In this document: piece by piece, positions 44,372 through 52,522 of the stretch
Position numbering within the stretch: the stretch's first letter is position 1
How the letters are laid out: each line of letters starts with the position of its first letter
Assembly: GCF_023516435.1 (NCBI RefSeq)
Contig: NZ_CP097332.1
Span: forward strand, 2,480,001 to 2,544,000
DNA: 64,000 bases
Direction: 5' to 3'
Source: Jatrophihabitans telluris
GTDB taxonomy: Bacteria; Actinomycetota; Actinomycetes; Mycobacteriales; Jatrophihabitantaceae
Made by a program: the position numbers and the translations under genes
Notes under the pieces: model-generated
The model's database searches: none
What the model was told of the DNA's origin: nothing
What the model saw: the letters and a program-made list of their open reading frames with translations, nothing else

Positions 44372-44782
44372 TCAGTTGATGATTTCCCCGCGTTCAACGT
44401 GAAGAATTGTCGCCAGCCGCTCGCGCCAGGCCTGTAGCTGCGCGGGGCTCAGCCGTTTCCAGTCGGTCACTTCGTCGACGATCCTGAGCGGCTCTTTGCT
44501 GCGGTAGGACCGGGTGGGATTGCCGGGGAACTTCTTGTCGGTCACGTTGGGATCGTTCTCGAAGAACCCGGTGGGTTCAACAACGTAAACGCGAGGAGCA
44601 CCGTCACCGGCTGCGAGTTCTGCGGCCAGCCCCGCACCGTCGCGCAGGGCGGTGAAATAGATGTGGTTCATCACCACTTCCGGTCGGTAGTTCGAACGGA
44701 ACCCGGCGGTGAGTAGCGCGCCCGGCCCGAGGTCGGCCTTTGTGCCGTGAAAGAAGGGACCCTCGTCCAACACCTCGCTCAT
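44372..44782 (-). CDS. arr: Rifampin ADP-ribosyltransferase
   Basis: 136 aa, full length for the family. Arr transfers ADP-ribose from NAD to the ansa-chain hydroxyl of rifamycins. Diagnostic stretches are the N-terminal FFHGTKADLGPGALLTAG (His/Gly NAD-binding), HIYFTALRDGAGLAAELA and YVVEPTGFFENDPNVTDKKFP followed by GNPTRSYRSKEPLRI. Arr is common in environmental actinobacteria, where it confers intrinsic rifampin resistance. It lies after the EboE-like gene on the same strand, 84 bp away. Confidence 0.96.
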   Translation of the reverse strand: MSEVLDEGPFFHGTKADLGPGALLTAGFRSNYRPEVVMNHIYFTALRDGAGLAAELAAGDGAPRVYVVEPTGFFENDPNVTDKKFPGNPTRSYRSKEPLRIVDEVTDWKRLSPAQLQAWRERLATILHVERGEIIN

Positions 44783-44866
44783 GGCGACAGCCTACGAGGT
44801 GACTCGATTCGGAACGACCGCGAGGACGGCGGGTGCGGAAACCGCCGCCCTCTCGGTCGATGCCGC

Positions 44867-46099
44867 TTATTCGACGGAGGCTGCCAGCGCCGCGGTGGCG
44901 CTGCGCAGCTGCTCCTGAAACCACTCGAGTTCACGCGACACGTAGTCGGTGACGTCGCCGGACTTCAGGTGTGCGGGCAGCACATCCCACGTGTACGTCT
45001 CGATCTCCAGATGATCCGAAAGCGGCGTGTCCGCATGCACTTCGAGGGCACGCTCGATCCCGTCGCGGGTGGTGCCGAACTCACCTAGATCATCGAGAAA
45101 GACCGGCACGTGGAAGTGAGTGCGCCATTCGCGAACACCGCCGGGCTGGGCCTTCCAACGATCGATTGCCTCGGTGAGGGTGAGCATTCGGGTCAACTGC
45201 CCGTCCCTGGACTCGGTGGTCTGGCTCAGGTAGATGGTGTCGGTGAACGAGCCCAGAGCAGCGACCACGTCAGCGGTGACCATCGGCACACGCAGCGCAG
45301 CAGCCGCTTGAAGCTTGAAGATGGGCACCCCGGCATCGCGCAGCTGTCGCAACGCTGCGGCTATGTCCTCGAATTCAACGGACTGGTGGCATACGTCGAA
45401 AACCACGCCGAGGTGCCGGCGCACCAGCCCCACGACCTCACTGACAGGCAAGCCCGTCAGGTCACAAAGCACGCGGGCGCCCGACGCCGACCAGATTCGT
45501 TCGCGGAAATATGCGATCGTCTCCTCGGTGGTCTCGAGGTAGCAGGCGGGCTCGGGTTCCAGGGCCAGCTTCACCCGCCGCCCGGTCGTGCGCTCGACCT
45601 CGATCAGGTGCGCTACGACCCTCAACACGTTGCGGGTCAGCACTTCGACGTCAGCCTCGCAGGTGACCTTGGCGCGAAAGGCCAGGGGCGCCGTCTGGAT
45701 CGACGGCGCCACCGACGACGGGGTGATCTCGGCGAGGATGTCCGCGACCTGGCAGGTGTAGCGAACCCTGTCCTCGGTGGCCCAGTCCGGTTCGTAGACG
45801 TCCTCCATCACCCTGCGCCCCTTGAACGGGCCGTGCGGAAAGGCGTTGACCGTGAACACGTACATGTCGTGCTCGCTCAACCAGGACGCCAACCGCCGTC
45901 GCTCGGCGGGATCGTCGGTCAAGGTCTGGGCCGATGCCCCCGAAATCCGCAGCGACACACCATAGGTCTCGTCCGGGCTCACGCGGGCCTTCACAGCCGG
46001 GGCGTAGGTCTCCAGGCTCTCGCGCATCTCGGCCCAGGTATCGCCGGGATGCACGAGAGTGGAATAGGCGAGATGGCCGTGGCGGTCACCGAGAAACAT
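44867..46099 (-). CDS. EboE-like TIM-barrel protein
   Basis: 410 aa, xylose-isomerase-like TIM barrel. Characteristic blocks of the 'metabolite traffic protein EboE' family: HLAYSTLVHPGDTWAEMRESL at the start, ARVSPDETYGVSLRISG, MYVFTVNAFPHGPFKG, DVYEPDWAT, KLALEPEPACYLE and FDVCHQSVEFED. EboE is usually found in the ebo cluster with EboA, EboB, UbiA-like EboC and others. None of those neighbours is in the window; here it ends the dehydrogenase-complex operon. Confidence 0.83.
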   Translation of the reverse strand: MFLGDRHGHLAYSTLVHPGDTWAEMRESLETYAPAVKARVSPDETYGVSLRISGASAQTLTDDPAERRRLASWLSEHDMYVFTVNAFPHGPFKGRRVMEDVYEPDWATEDRVRYTCQVADILAEITPSSVAPSIQTAPLAFRAKVTCEADVEVLTRNVLRVVAHLIEVERTTGRRVKLALEPEPACYLETTEETIAYFRERIWSASGARVLCDLTGLPVSEVVGLVRRHLGVVFDVCHQSVEFEDIAAALRQLRDAGVPIFKLQAAAALRVPMVTADVVAALGSFTDTIYLSQTTESRDGQLTRMLTLTEAIDRWKAQPGGVREWRTHFHVPVFLDDLGEFGTTRDGIERALEVHADTPLSDHLEIETYTWDVLPAHLKSGDVTDYVSRELEWFQEQLRSATAALAASVE

Positions 46100-46162
46100 G
46101 ATGTCTCCAGATCAGAGGGCAGGACGGCGTGATTCACACAAGGCCGGAACCGCAGCGCGATT

Positions 46163-47428
46163 TCAGCTGAGTTCAGGTTCGAACTGCCCGGCCTCGAGCC
46201 GGTTCTTCACCGAGACGAGGTAGCGGGCCGCGTCGGCTCCGTCGACGAGACGGTGGTCGTAGGTCAACGCCAGGTAGGCCATCGATCGGATGGCGATCAC
46301 CCTTTGACCATCGGGCTGGCGGGCAACGGCGGGACGCTCGACGACCGCCCCGATTCCCAGAATGCCAACCTGCCCCGGAACGAGAATGGGGGTGTCGAAC
46401 AGCGCACCCCTGCTTCCGGTGTTTGTGATCGTGAAGGTGCCTCCGGCCAGATCATCCGGCGTGATCGCGCCCGCGCGGGTGCGGTTCGCGACGTCCTCGA
46501 TGCGGCGGCTGAGACCGAGCAGGCTCAGATCGCCGGCGTCGCGAAGCACCGGCACCATGAGACCCCGATCAGTGTCGACCGCGATTCCGAGGTGCTGGGC
46601 GGTGTGTCGGACCACCGAGCGGCCGTCCGCCCCGATCGAGGAGTTCAGCACCGGCATCGCTCGCAGGCCCTCCAGGGCGGCCTTGGCGAAGAACGCGGTC
46701 AGGGTCAGCCGCACGCCGAGTCGGTCGTGCAGGGGTCCGCGGGCCGCACTGCGCAAGGCCACCACGCGGGTCACATCGACCTCCACCACTGTGGTCAGCT
46801 GGGCGGTGGTGTGCAGCGACTGCATCATCCGGTCGGCGATCACCGTCCGCAGGCTCGTCATCGGGACGGCGGGACCGGCCACCGGTGACCCGGCAGCAAT
46901 CGACGCCGTGGGCGCGCTCGGCACGGCTGGTGCACTGGAGGCCGCCGGCAGGACTGGTGTACTGGAGGCCGCCGGCACGGCTGGCGCACTGGAGGCCGCC
47001 GGCCGGACCGAGGCCTCGGCTGGGACGACCGCCTGCCGGGCGGCGAGTGCCACATCCTCGCGGGTGAGGCGTCCACCCGAACCGCTGCCGGTCAGGCTGT
47101 CCAAACCGAGACCGGCCTCGGCCGCGAGCCGGCGGATCAGCGGTGAGTGGGTGTGCCGACGATGCGCCGGGCGCCCCGCACCGGCAGCGGGCTCGGAGTC
47201 GATGATCGCCAGGACGGTACCGACCGCGACGGTGGCGTCCACGTCGATGATGATCTCCCGCAGGCGACCCGAACCGGGAGCGGGCACCTCGGTGTCGACC
47301 TTGTCCGTCGAGATCTCGAGCAACGGCTCCTGATCGGTGATCACGTCACCGACCTGTCGCAGCCACCGCGTGATCGTGCCCTCCGCGACCGTCTCCCCCA
47401 GCTGAGGCATCGTGACCTCGATGTTCAC
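46163..47428 (-). CDS. Dihydrolipoyl acyltransferase (E2) of a 2-oxoacid dehydrogenase complex
   Basis: 421 aa from the GTG at 47428 (GTGA overlap with E1beta). Residues 1-77 are a lipoyl domain with the modified Lys in EISTDKVDTEV. A peripheral-subunit-binding domain (HSPLIRRLAAEAGLGLDSLTGSGSGGRL, about 91-130) follows, then a Pro/Ala linker with a 27-bp repeat. The catalytic domain ends with the HxxxDG-type YDHRLVDGADAARYL. The linker repeats are an oddity. No E3 gene is adjacent, so E3 is supplied elsewhere. Confidence 0.93.
   Translation of the reverse strand: MNIEVTMPQLGETVAEGTITRWLRQVGDVITDQEPLLEISTDKVDTEVPAPGSGRLREIIIDVDATVAVGTVLAIIDSEPAAGAGRPAHRRHTHSPLIRRLAAEAGLGLDSLTGSGSGGRLTREDVALAARQAVVPAEASVRPAASSAPAVPAASSTPVLPAASSAPAVPSAPTASIAAGSPVAGPAVPMTSLRTVIADRMMQSLHTTAQLTTVVEVDVTRVVALRSAARGPLHDRLGVRLTLTAFFAKAALEGLRAMPVLNSSIGADGRSVVRHTAQHLGIAVDTDRGLMVPVLRDAGDLSLLGLSRRIEDVANRTRAGAITPDDLAGGTFTITNTGSRGALFDTPILVPGQVGILGIGAVVERPAVARQPDGQRVIAIRSMAYLALTYDHRLVDGADAARYLVSVKNRLEAGQFEPELS
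46925..47005. repeat. 27-bp tandem repeat in the E2 linker
   Basis: Three near-identical 27-bp units (46925-46951, 46952-46978, 46979-47005) encode nine-residue Pro-Ala-Ala-Ser-Ser-type repeats in the linker between the subunit-binding and catalytic domains of E2. In-frame, so linker length can vary without breaking the protein. Confidence 0.85.
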
Positions 47429-48402
47429 GACTGCAGCGCCTTTTCCACGGCGGTGGCGACGACGTCGGCCGACGGCAGCACCAGGTCCTCCAAGGAGTCC
47501 GCGGACGGCAGCGGGATGTGTGGCGTGGTGATCCGCTGGATGGGGCCATCGAGGTCCCAGAAGCACTCCTCGGCCGCGATCGAGGCGATCTCGGCGCCCC
47601 AGCCGAGCAGCCGGGGGTTCTCCTCCACGGTGAACAATCTGCCGGTCTTGGCGAGCGAACCGAGAATCGTGCGGGTGTCCAGGGGAACCAGCGAGCGGAC
47701 GTCGATCACCTCCGCCTGGATTCCCCGCTCGGCCAGCTGGCCGGCCGCGTCCAGGGCACGACCGACAGTCAGCCCTAGCGACAGGATGGTGGCATCGGTG
47801 CCCGCGCGGCGGACCACGGCCGTACCGAGCTCGTCGATGATCTCGCCGTCAGGAACCTCTCCCTTCATGGAGTACAGACCCTTGTGCTCGAAGAACAGCA
47901 CCGGGTCATCGCTGCGCACGGCAGCCGCCATCAGGCCGACCACGTCCCGCGGCGTCGACGGGGTGACGACCTTGAGTCCTGGGACCGCCATCGCCCAATT
48001 CTCGATCGCCTGGGAGTGCTGGGCACCGAACCGCAGGCCGCCACCGTTGCCGGTCTTGATGACCAGCGGGATCGTGATCTGGCCGTTGGTCATGTATCGG
48101 GTCTTGGCGATCTCGTTGACGACGATGTCCCAGCAGACCGCGAAGAAGTCCGAGAACATGATTTCGGCGACCGGGCGCAGACCGGTCATCGCCGCTCCCA
48201 TGGCAGCCCCCAGGATCGCCTGCTCGGAAATCGGGGTGTCGATCACGCGCTTGGGCCCGAACTCATCCAGCAGCCCCACGGTGGTCTTGAACACCCCACC
48301 CGCGCCGGCGACGTCCTCGCCGATCATCACCACGCGCTCGTCTCGCCGCATCTCCTGGGCGATGCCCCGCGCTACAGCGTCGCGATAGGTCAGTTCCGCC
48401 AC
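47425..48402 (-). CDS. 2-Oxoacid/acetoin dehydrogenase E1 beta subunit
   Basis: 325 aa. Transketolase-like pyrimidine-binding fold: an early RVVMIGEDVAGAGGVFKTT near residue 24, GAAMGAAMTGLRPVAEIMFSDF near 65 and a C-terminal RSLVPLDTRTILGSLAKTGRL. It pairs with E1alpha to bind TPP. Overlap with the E1alpha gene (13 nt) and with E2 (4 nt) mark one operon. Confidence 0.93.
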   Translation of the reverse strand: MAELTYRDAVARGIAQEMRRDERVVMIGEDVAGAGGVFKTTVGLLDEFGPKRVIDTPISEQAILGAAMGAAMTGLRPVAEIMFSDFFAVCWDIVVNEIAKTRYMTNGQITIPLVIKTGNGGGLRFGAQHSQAIENWAMAVPGLKVVTPSTPRDVVGLMAAAVRSDDPVLFFEHKGLYSMKGEVPDGEIIDELGTAVVRRAGTDATILSLGLTVGRALDAAGQLAERGIQAEVIDVRSLVPLDTRTILGSLAKTGRLFTVEENPRLLGWGAEIASIAAEECFWDLDGPIQRITTPHIPLPSADSLEDLVLPSADVVATAVEKALQS

Positions 48403-49454
48403 GACGATCCTCCGTCAGCCCACAGGTCGGTAAATGCGCTGGCCGGGTCGGGCAGATCTCCGGCGATCGCTTCCTGGGTTGCGAGGTCGACGGCGGCGGC
48501 GACCTCCTTGTCGATCACGTCGAGGTCGGCCTCGTCCACGCCCAGGCGGAGCAACCGGCCCCGGTACACCGGGATCGGGTCGTACTGCTTCCACGCCTCG
48601 ACCTCCGCCGACGGCCGGTACTTGCCTGGATCGGCGCGGGAATGGCCGCCGTGCCGATAGGTGAGGGCCTCGACGAGCGACGGTCCCTCGCCCCGCCTAG
48701 CCCGCTCGATCGCCGCGGTCGCGGTGCCGTACACCTCGTCGGCGTCGTTGCCGTCGATGATCTGCGATTGCAGGCCGTAGGCGGCGGCCCGGTCGGCCGC
48801 CGGGTGGGCTACGGCGGTGATGTCGGCGATCGAGGTGTACTCCATGTAGAGGTTGTTCTCGCAGACGAATACGACGGGCAGCTTGTAGACGGCGGCGTAG
48901 TTGAGGGCCTCGTGGAAGGCACCGATGTTGGTGGTGCCGTCGCCGAAGAAGCAGACCGTCACCTGGCCCGAGCCCCGGTACTGCGCTGACCAGGCGGCAC
49001 CGTTGGCGATCGTGAGATGCGCGCCGATGATGGCGTAGGAGCCCAGTACCCCGTGCTCGACGCTGGTCAGGTGCATCGAGCCACCCTTGCCCGCCATCAG
49101 CCCGTTGGACCGGCCCAGCAGCTCGGCCAGCACCGGCGTCATCGGCACGCCCCGGGCCAGCGTGTGGGCATGGCCCCGGTAGGTGGCAAACGTCAGGTCG
49201 TCGGCACGCATCGCCGCACCGAATCCGGCCGAGATCGCCTCCATGCCCAGCGACAGGTGACTCGTCCCCTTGACCAGTTGACGCATGAACAGGTCATAGG
49301 CACGTTTCTCGAACTGCCTCATCTCCTGCAGCGAGCGATAGAGATCCAACCGCTTCTGCAACGGGATCTCGTCATTGTCGTGACGGGTCTGGTCCGACGG
49401 TGGCAGCACGACCTGGTGCGTGCCGTAACCGTGCTCGGACAGCGGGAGCCTCAC
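48390..49454 (-). CDS. 2-Oxoacid/acetoin dehydrogenase E1 alpha subunit
   Basis: 354 aa from a GTG at 49454 (GTGA overlap with the upstream gene). The TPP motif begins FFGDGTTNIGAFHEALN and ends at NN of VCENNLYMEYT near residue 196. LDLYRSLQEMRQFEKRAYDLFM and SHLSLGMEAISAGFG are the E1alpha signatures, and the YRHGGHSRADPG loop is of the acetoin/branched-chain type. Decarboxylates a 2-oxoacid or acetoin-like diketone and passes the acyl to E2. Proximity to a butanediol-dehydrogenase-like gene favours acetoin. Confidence 0.93.
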   Translation of the reverse strand: MRLPLSEHGYGTHQVVLPPSDQTRHDNDEIPLQKRLDLYRSLQEMRQFEKRAYDLFMRQLVKGTSHLSLGMEAISAGFGAAMRADDLTFATYRGHAHTLARGVPMTPVLAELLGRSNGLMAGKGGSMHLTSVEHGVLGSYAIIGAHLTIANGAAWSAQYRGSGQVTVCFFGDGTTNIGAFHEALNYAAVYKLPVVFVCENNLYMEYTSIADITAVAHPAADRAAAYGLQSQIIDGNDADEVYGTATAAIERARRGEGPSLVEALTYRHGGHSRADPGKYRPSAEVEAWKQYDPIPVYRGRLLRLGVDEADLDVIDKEVAAAVDLATQEAIAGDLPDPASAFTDLWADGGSSWRN

Positions 49455-50797
49455 GCCTGCCCCCCGATCTCGCTCCGGGTGTTGAGGTGCGACTGGCTGT
49501 CACGCAGGGTCGGCAAGGTCCCACCCGCGGTGTAGTACCGCTTACCGGCCACGAGCAGTTCCTCCGCCGGGAACTTCGTGATGACTTCGCAGCCGGTCTC
49601 GGTGACCACCAACTCCTCTTCGATGCGGGCCGCTCCCCAGCCGTCGTCGGACGGCCAGTAGGTCTCGAGGGCGAAGACCTGGCCGACCTCCAGCGTCTCG
49701 GGGTTGTCCGGTGAGGTGAGGCGGCTGAAGATGGGACGCTCCCAGATGCTCAGGCCGATCCCGTGCCCGTACTGCAAGGCGAAGGCGGCCTCCTCGTCGG
49801 CGAAGCCGAACTCCTGGGCGCTCGGCCACACCTGCACGATGTCGGCCGTGCTGGCACCGGGTTTGACGAGCGAGATCGCGTTGTCCATCAACTCACGGCA
49901 GATCTTGTACGCCCCGCGCTGGGCGACCGAAGCACTGCCGACCGCGAACGTGCGGTAATAGCACGTGCGGTAGCCCTGATAGCTGTGCAGGATGTCGAAG
50001 AACGCGGGATCACCGGGCCTGATCAACCGGTCGGAGAAGACGTGCGGGTGCGGCGAGCAGCGCTCCCCCGAAATCGCGTTGACGCCCTCGACGTGCTCGG
50101 AGCCGAGATCGAACAGCTTCTTGCTGACCAGCCCGACACACTCGTTCTCGCGCACCCCTGGCCGGAGGAACTCATAGAGGTCCTCATAGGCCGCATCGAC
50201 CATGCCTGCGGCCTGGGTGAGCAGCCCGATCTCGTCGGGCGTCTTGACGCGACGGGCTTCGAGGAACACCTGCTGACCGTCCACCACCGGGAACCCCAGA
50301 GCCTGGAGCGCGAACATGACCGGAGGCTCGACGATGTCGACACCGATCGGTTGACCGGTCAGCCCGAAGTCCGCCATCACCTGAGCCACTTTGGCGGCAA
50401 CGTCCTCCGCACGGCCCGCGCCGGGTGAGATTGCCCCGCGCAGCGTGGAGATACCGGCCCGAGCACCGTAGTGCGGTCCCCGTCCGGCGGCATCGTGAGG
50501 TTCGTCGAGCCAGGGGTTCTGGAGCTGGTGATGGCGGGCCGCAGAGCCGAAGTCCCACAGCACCGGATCGCCGCCTCGGGGCAGGATCGCGAACCGGATC
50601 ATCTTGTCCATCGCCCACGTGCCGATGTGAGTGGAGGTCATGTACCGGATGTTGTGGAAGTCGAACGTGAGAACGGCGCCGAGATCCGACCGTTCCAGCT
50701 CCGCCTTGAGCTTGGCCAACCGCTGCGTGCGCAGCCGATCGATGTCGAGCCGGTTCTCCCAGTCGACACCGGTCGTGCCGAACGTCGCCGAAACCAT
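49451..50797 (-). CDS. M24 (creatinase/aminopeptidase-fold) protein with altered metal site
   Basis: 448 aa. N-terminal creatinase-type domain (about 20-190), then a pita-bread C-terminal domain. Conserved positions: Asp in FFDILHSYQGY, His in YGHGIGLSIWERP, Glu in FALETYW and Glu in ARIEEELVVTETG. The position 11 residues after the first Asp, normally a second Asp (DxTRT), is Cys here (TCYYRTF). This suggests altered or mononuclear metal binding and a non-peptidase role, as for creatinase or the DMSP lyase DddP. It heads the coupled E1alpha-E1beta-E2 genes. Confidence 0.83.
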   Translation of the reverse strand: MVSATFGTTGVDWENRLDIDRLRTQRLAKLKAELERSDLGAVLTFDFHNIRYMTSTHIGTWAMDKMIRFAILPRGGDPVLWDFGSAARHHQLQNPWLDEPHDAAGRGPHYGARAGISTLRGAISPGAGRAEDVAAKVAQVMADFGLTGQPIGVDIVEPPVMFALQALGFPVVDGQQVFLEARRVKTPDEIGLLTQAAGMVDAAYEDLYEFLRPGVRENECVGLVSKKLFDLGSEHVEGVNAISGERCSPHPHVFSDRLIRPGDPAFFDILHSYQGYRTCYYRTFAVGSASVAQRGAYKICRELMDNAISLVKPGASTADIVQVWPSAQEFGFADEEAAFALQYGHGIGLSIWERPIFSRLTSPDNPETLEVGQVFALETYWPSDDGWGAARIEEELVVTETGCEVITKFPAEELLVAGKRYYTAGGTLPTLRDSQSHLNTRSEIGGQA

Positions 50798-50872
50798 AGT
50801 CTGTCTCCTCTAGTACGAAAGGTGTGTCCCGTAAGGCCGGTTACCCTCGGCGCGCGGAATGAGCAGGTCGTC

Positions 50873-51409
50873 TCAGGTGGGGCGCGGCGCCAGCTCGGCC
50901 AGGGGCGGTCGGCTTCGGAGGTAGACCTCGGCGTTACGCAGGCGTTCCTCACGCAGGTAGTAGGCGACCTCGACCAGCTCCAGCGCGAGGCCGTCCGGGT
51001 CGCTGAAATAGACCCAGCGCCACCCGGCGAGCGGACCCGAATCCACGACGTTGATCTCGGAGTAGAACTCGACACCGCAGCTCTCGAGCTCGGCCTTCGT
51101 CGCTCGGACGTCGGCCACCCGAAAGCAGACGTGGGCGGCACCGAGGTTGTTGTTCGGCGGGGGCGCCGTACTGTCAGGCGGCCGATTGGAGTACTCGATG
51201 AGCTCCATGATGGTGTCCCCGGCCAGCAGGCTCACCTGGCGCAGCCTGGCCGCGGGCACGCCGACCCCCACCGAAAGCTCGGGACCGTCGAACCAGGGCG
51301 TCGGCTCGTTGGCGAAGGGCAGCCCGAGCAGATCGTGGTAGAAGTAGATCGACCGGTCCAGGTCGGTGACGACCAGCCCGACGTGATGGATCGCTTCGAG
51401 ATCGATCAT
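50873..51409 (-). CDS. VOC-superfamily (glyoxalase/dioxygenase-fold) protein
   Basis: 178 aa from the ATG at 51409; the frame is open upstream but lies in the dehydrogenase gene. Two beta-alpha-beta-beta-beta modules: IHHVGLVVTDLDRSIYFYHDLLGL with the first His, TIMELIEYSN with a Glu, AHVCFRVADV with the second His and GLALELVEV with the second Glu. These are the four metal ligands. Could be a glyoxalase-like isomerase, epimerase or dioxygenase for a pathway intermediate. 14 nt after the dehydrogenase gene. Confidence 0.87.
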   Translation of the reverse strand: MIDLEAIHHVGLVVTDLDRSIYFYHDLLGLPFANEPTPWFDGPELSVGVGVPAARLRQVSLLAGDTIMELIEYSNRPPDSTAPPPNNNLGAAHVCFRVADVRATKAELESCGVEFYSEINVVDSGPLAGWRWVYFSDPDGLALELVEVAYYLREERLRNAEVYLRSRPPLAELAPRPT

Positions 51410-51423
51410 GGGGTCGCCGCCGC

Positions 51424-52494
51424 TCAGCCCGCACTCGTCGCTGAGACGAGCACCTTGAGTTGGTCGCCGCGGGGGTCGACGAGGACATCGAAGCCTTTGG
51501 TCACGACATCGCTCAGCCCGATCCGGGACGTGACCGCCTTGCCGACCGGGTACTTGCCGGCCGAGATCAGCCTGATGATGCGGGGCCAGTCGGTGATCAG
51601 ATAGCACCAGCTGCCGATCAGGCTGACATCCTTCTCGGACAGGGCCATGCCGTCCAGCGTCGCCGGCTTGGTGTGCAACCCGGTCTGCACGATCCCCCCG
51701 CGCCGGCGCACGCTGGTGAGTGCGGTCGCCAGGCCGGGCGTGGAGCCGGAACATTCGGCGACGACGTCCACCCCGAGACCGCCGGTGAGTTCCGCGATCG
51801 CCTCCGCGAAGCCGTCCTGGGTCGGGTCGAGGACCGGTCCCACATCCAGCCCGCGGGCCAGCGCGGCGCGGGCCGGGTTCGGTTCGGCGATGACGACCGT
51901 CGCGGCCCCGATGGCATCGGCATACAACGCCGACAGCACCCCGATCGGGCCGGCGCCGGTGACGAGGACGATGTCGCCGCCGTGCACACCCACCCGATCT
52001 ATCCCGTAGGCGGCGACGCTGGCCGGTTCGACGACGGCACCCTCGATGTCGCTGACCGAGTCGGGCAACGTCGAGACCTGGTAGTCCTTGAGCACGGCGT
52101 ACTGGGCCAGGCCACCGGTCTCGGCGGACAGACCCGTGCAGGCGAACTTCACGCACAGATGGCCGAGCCCGCGGCGGCAGTAAGCGCACTTGCCGCACAC
52201 GATCGCGGGCATGATCGCGACCCGGTCACCCACCCGGACGTCGGTCACGTCGGCCCCGATCTCCACCACCCGGGCGGAGAACTCGTGACCGAGGGTCTGC
52301 GGCAGCGTGACTCCGGTCAGCGGGTGGGGCGAGACCGGCGTGACGATCGGGCCGACCAGGTACTCGTGCAGATCGGTACCGCAGATTCCGCACCAGGCGA
52401 CCTCCACCAGGACGTCGTCGGAGGCGTTGAGCTGCGGCGTTGCGACGTCCTCTATACGGATGTCCAACTTGTCGTAGAACCGTGCTGCGCGCAC
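51424..52494 (-). CDS. Zinc alcohol dehydrogenase, 2,3-butanediol-dehydrogenase-like
   Basis: 356 aa. Catalytic-zinc region AWCGICGTDLHEYLVGPI and the PHPLTGVTLPQTLGHEFSA block are typical of (R,R)-butanediol dehydrogenases. The structural zinc loop CGKCAYCRRGLGHLC has four Cys. The Rossmann motif is LVTGAGPIGVLSALYAD near 175. A medium-chain dehydrogenase oxidising a vicinal diol or polyol to an acetoin-like ketone fits the downstream E1/E2 complex. Confidence 0.9.
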   Translation of the reverse strand: MRAARFYDKLDIRIEDVATPQLNASDDVLVEVAWCGICGTDLHEYLVGPIVTPVSPHPLTGVTLPQTLGHEFSARVVEIGADVTDVRVGDRVAIMPAIVCGKCAYCRRGLGHLCVKFACTGLSAETGGLAQYAVLKDYQVSTLPDSVSDIEGAVVEPASVAAYGIDRVGVHGGDIVLVTGAGPIGVLSALYADAIGAATVVIAEPNPARAALARGLDVGPVLDPTQDGFAEAIAELTGGLGVDVVAECSGSTPGLATALTSVRRRGGIVQTGLHTKPATLDGMALSEKDVSLIGSWCYLITDWPRIIRLISAGKYPVGKAVTSRIGLSDVVTKGFDVLVDPRGDQLKVLVSATSAG

Positions 52495-52522
52495 TGTCAG
52501 CTCCCTTTCGTCGAACTAGTGA

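Noticed and set aside
44096-44437. 113-codon plus-strand frame between the methyltransferase and arr
   Set aside because: Overlaps the 5' end of the methyltransferase and the 3' end of arr, no recognisable domain, no clear ribosome-binding site. A degraded gene remains possible but is not supported.
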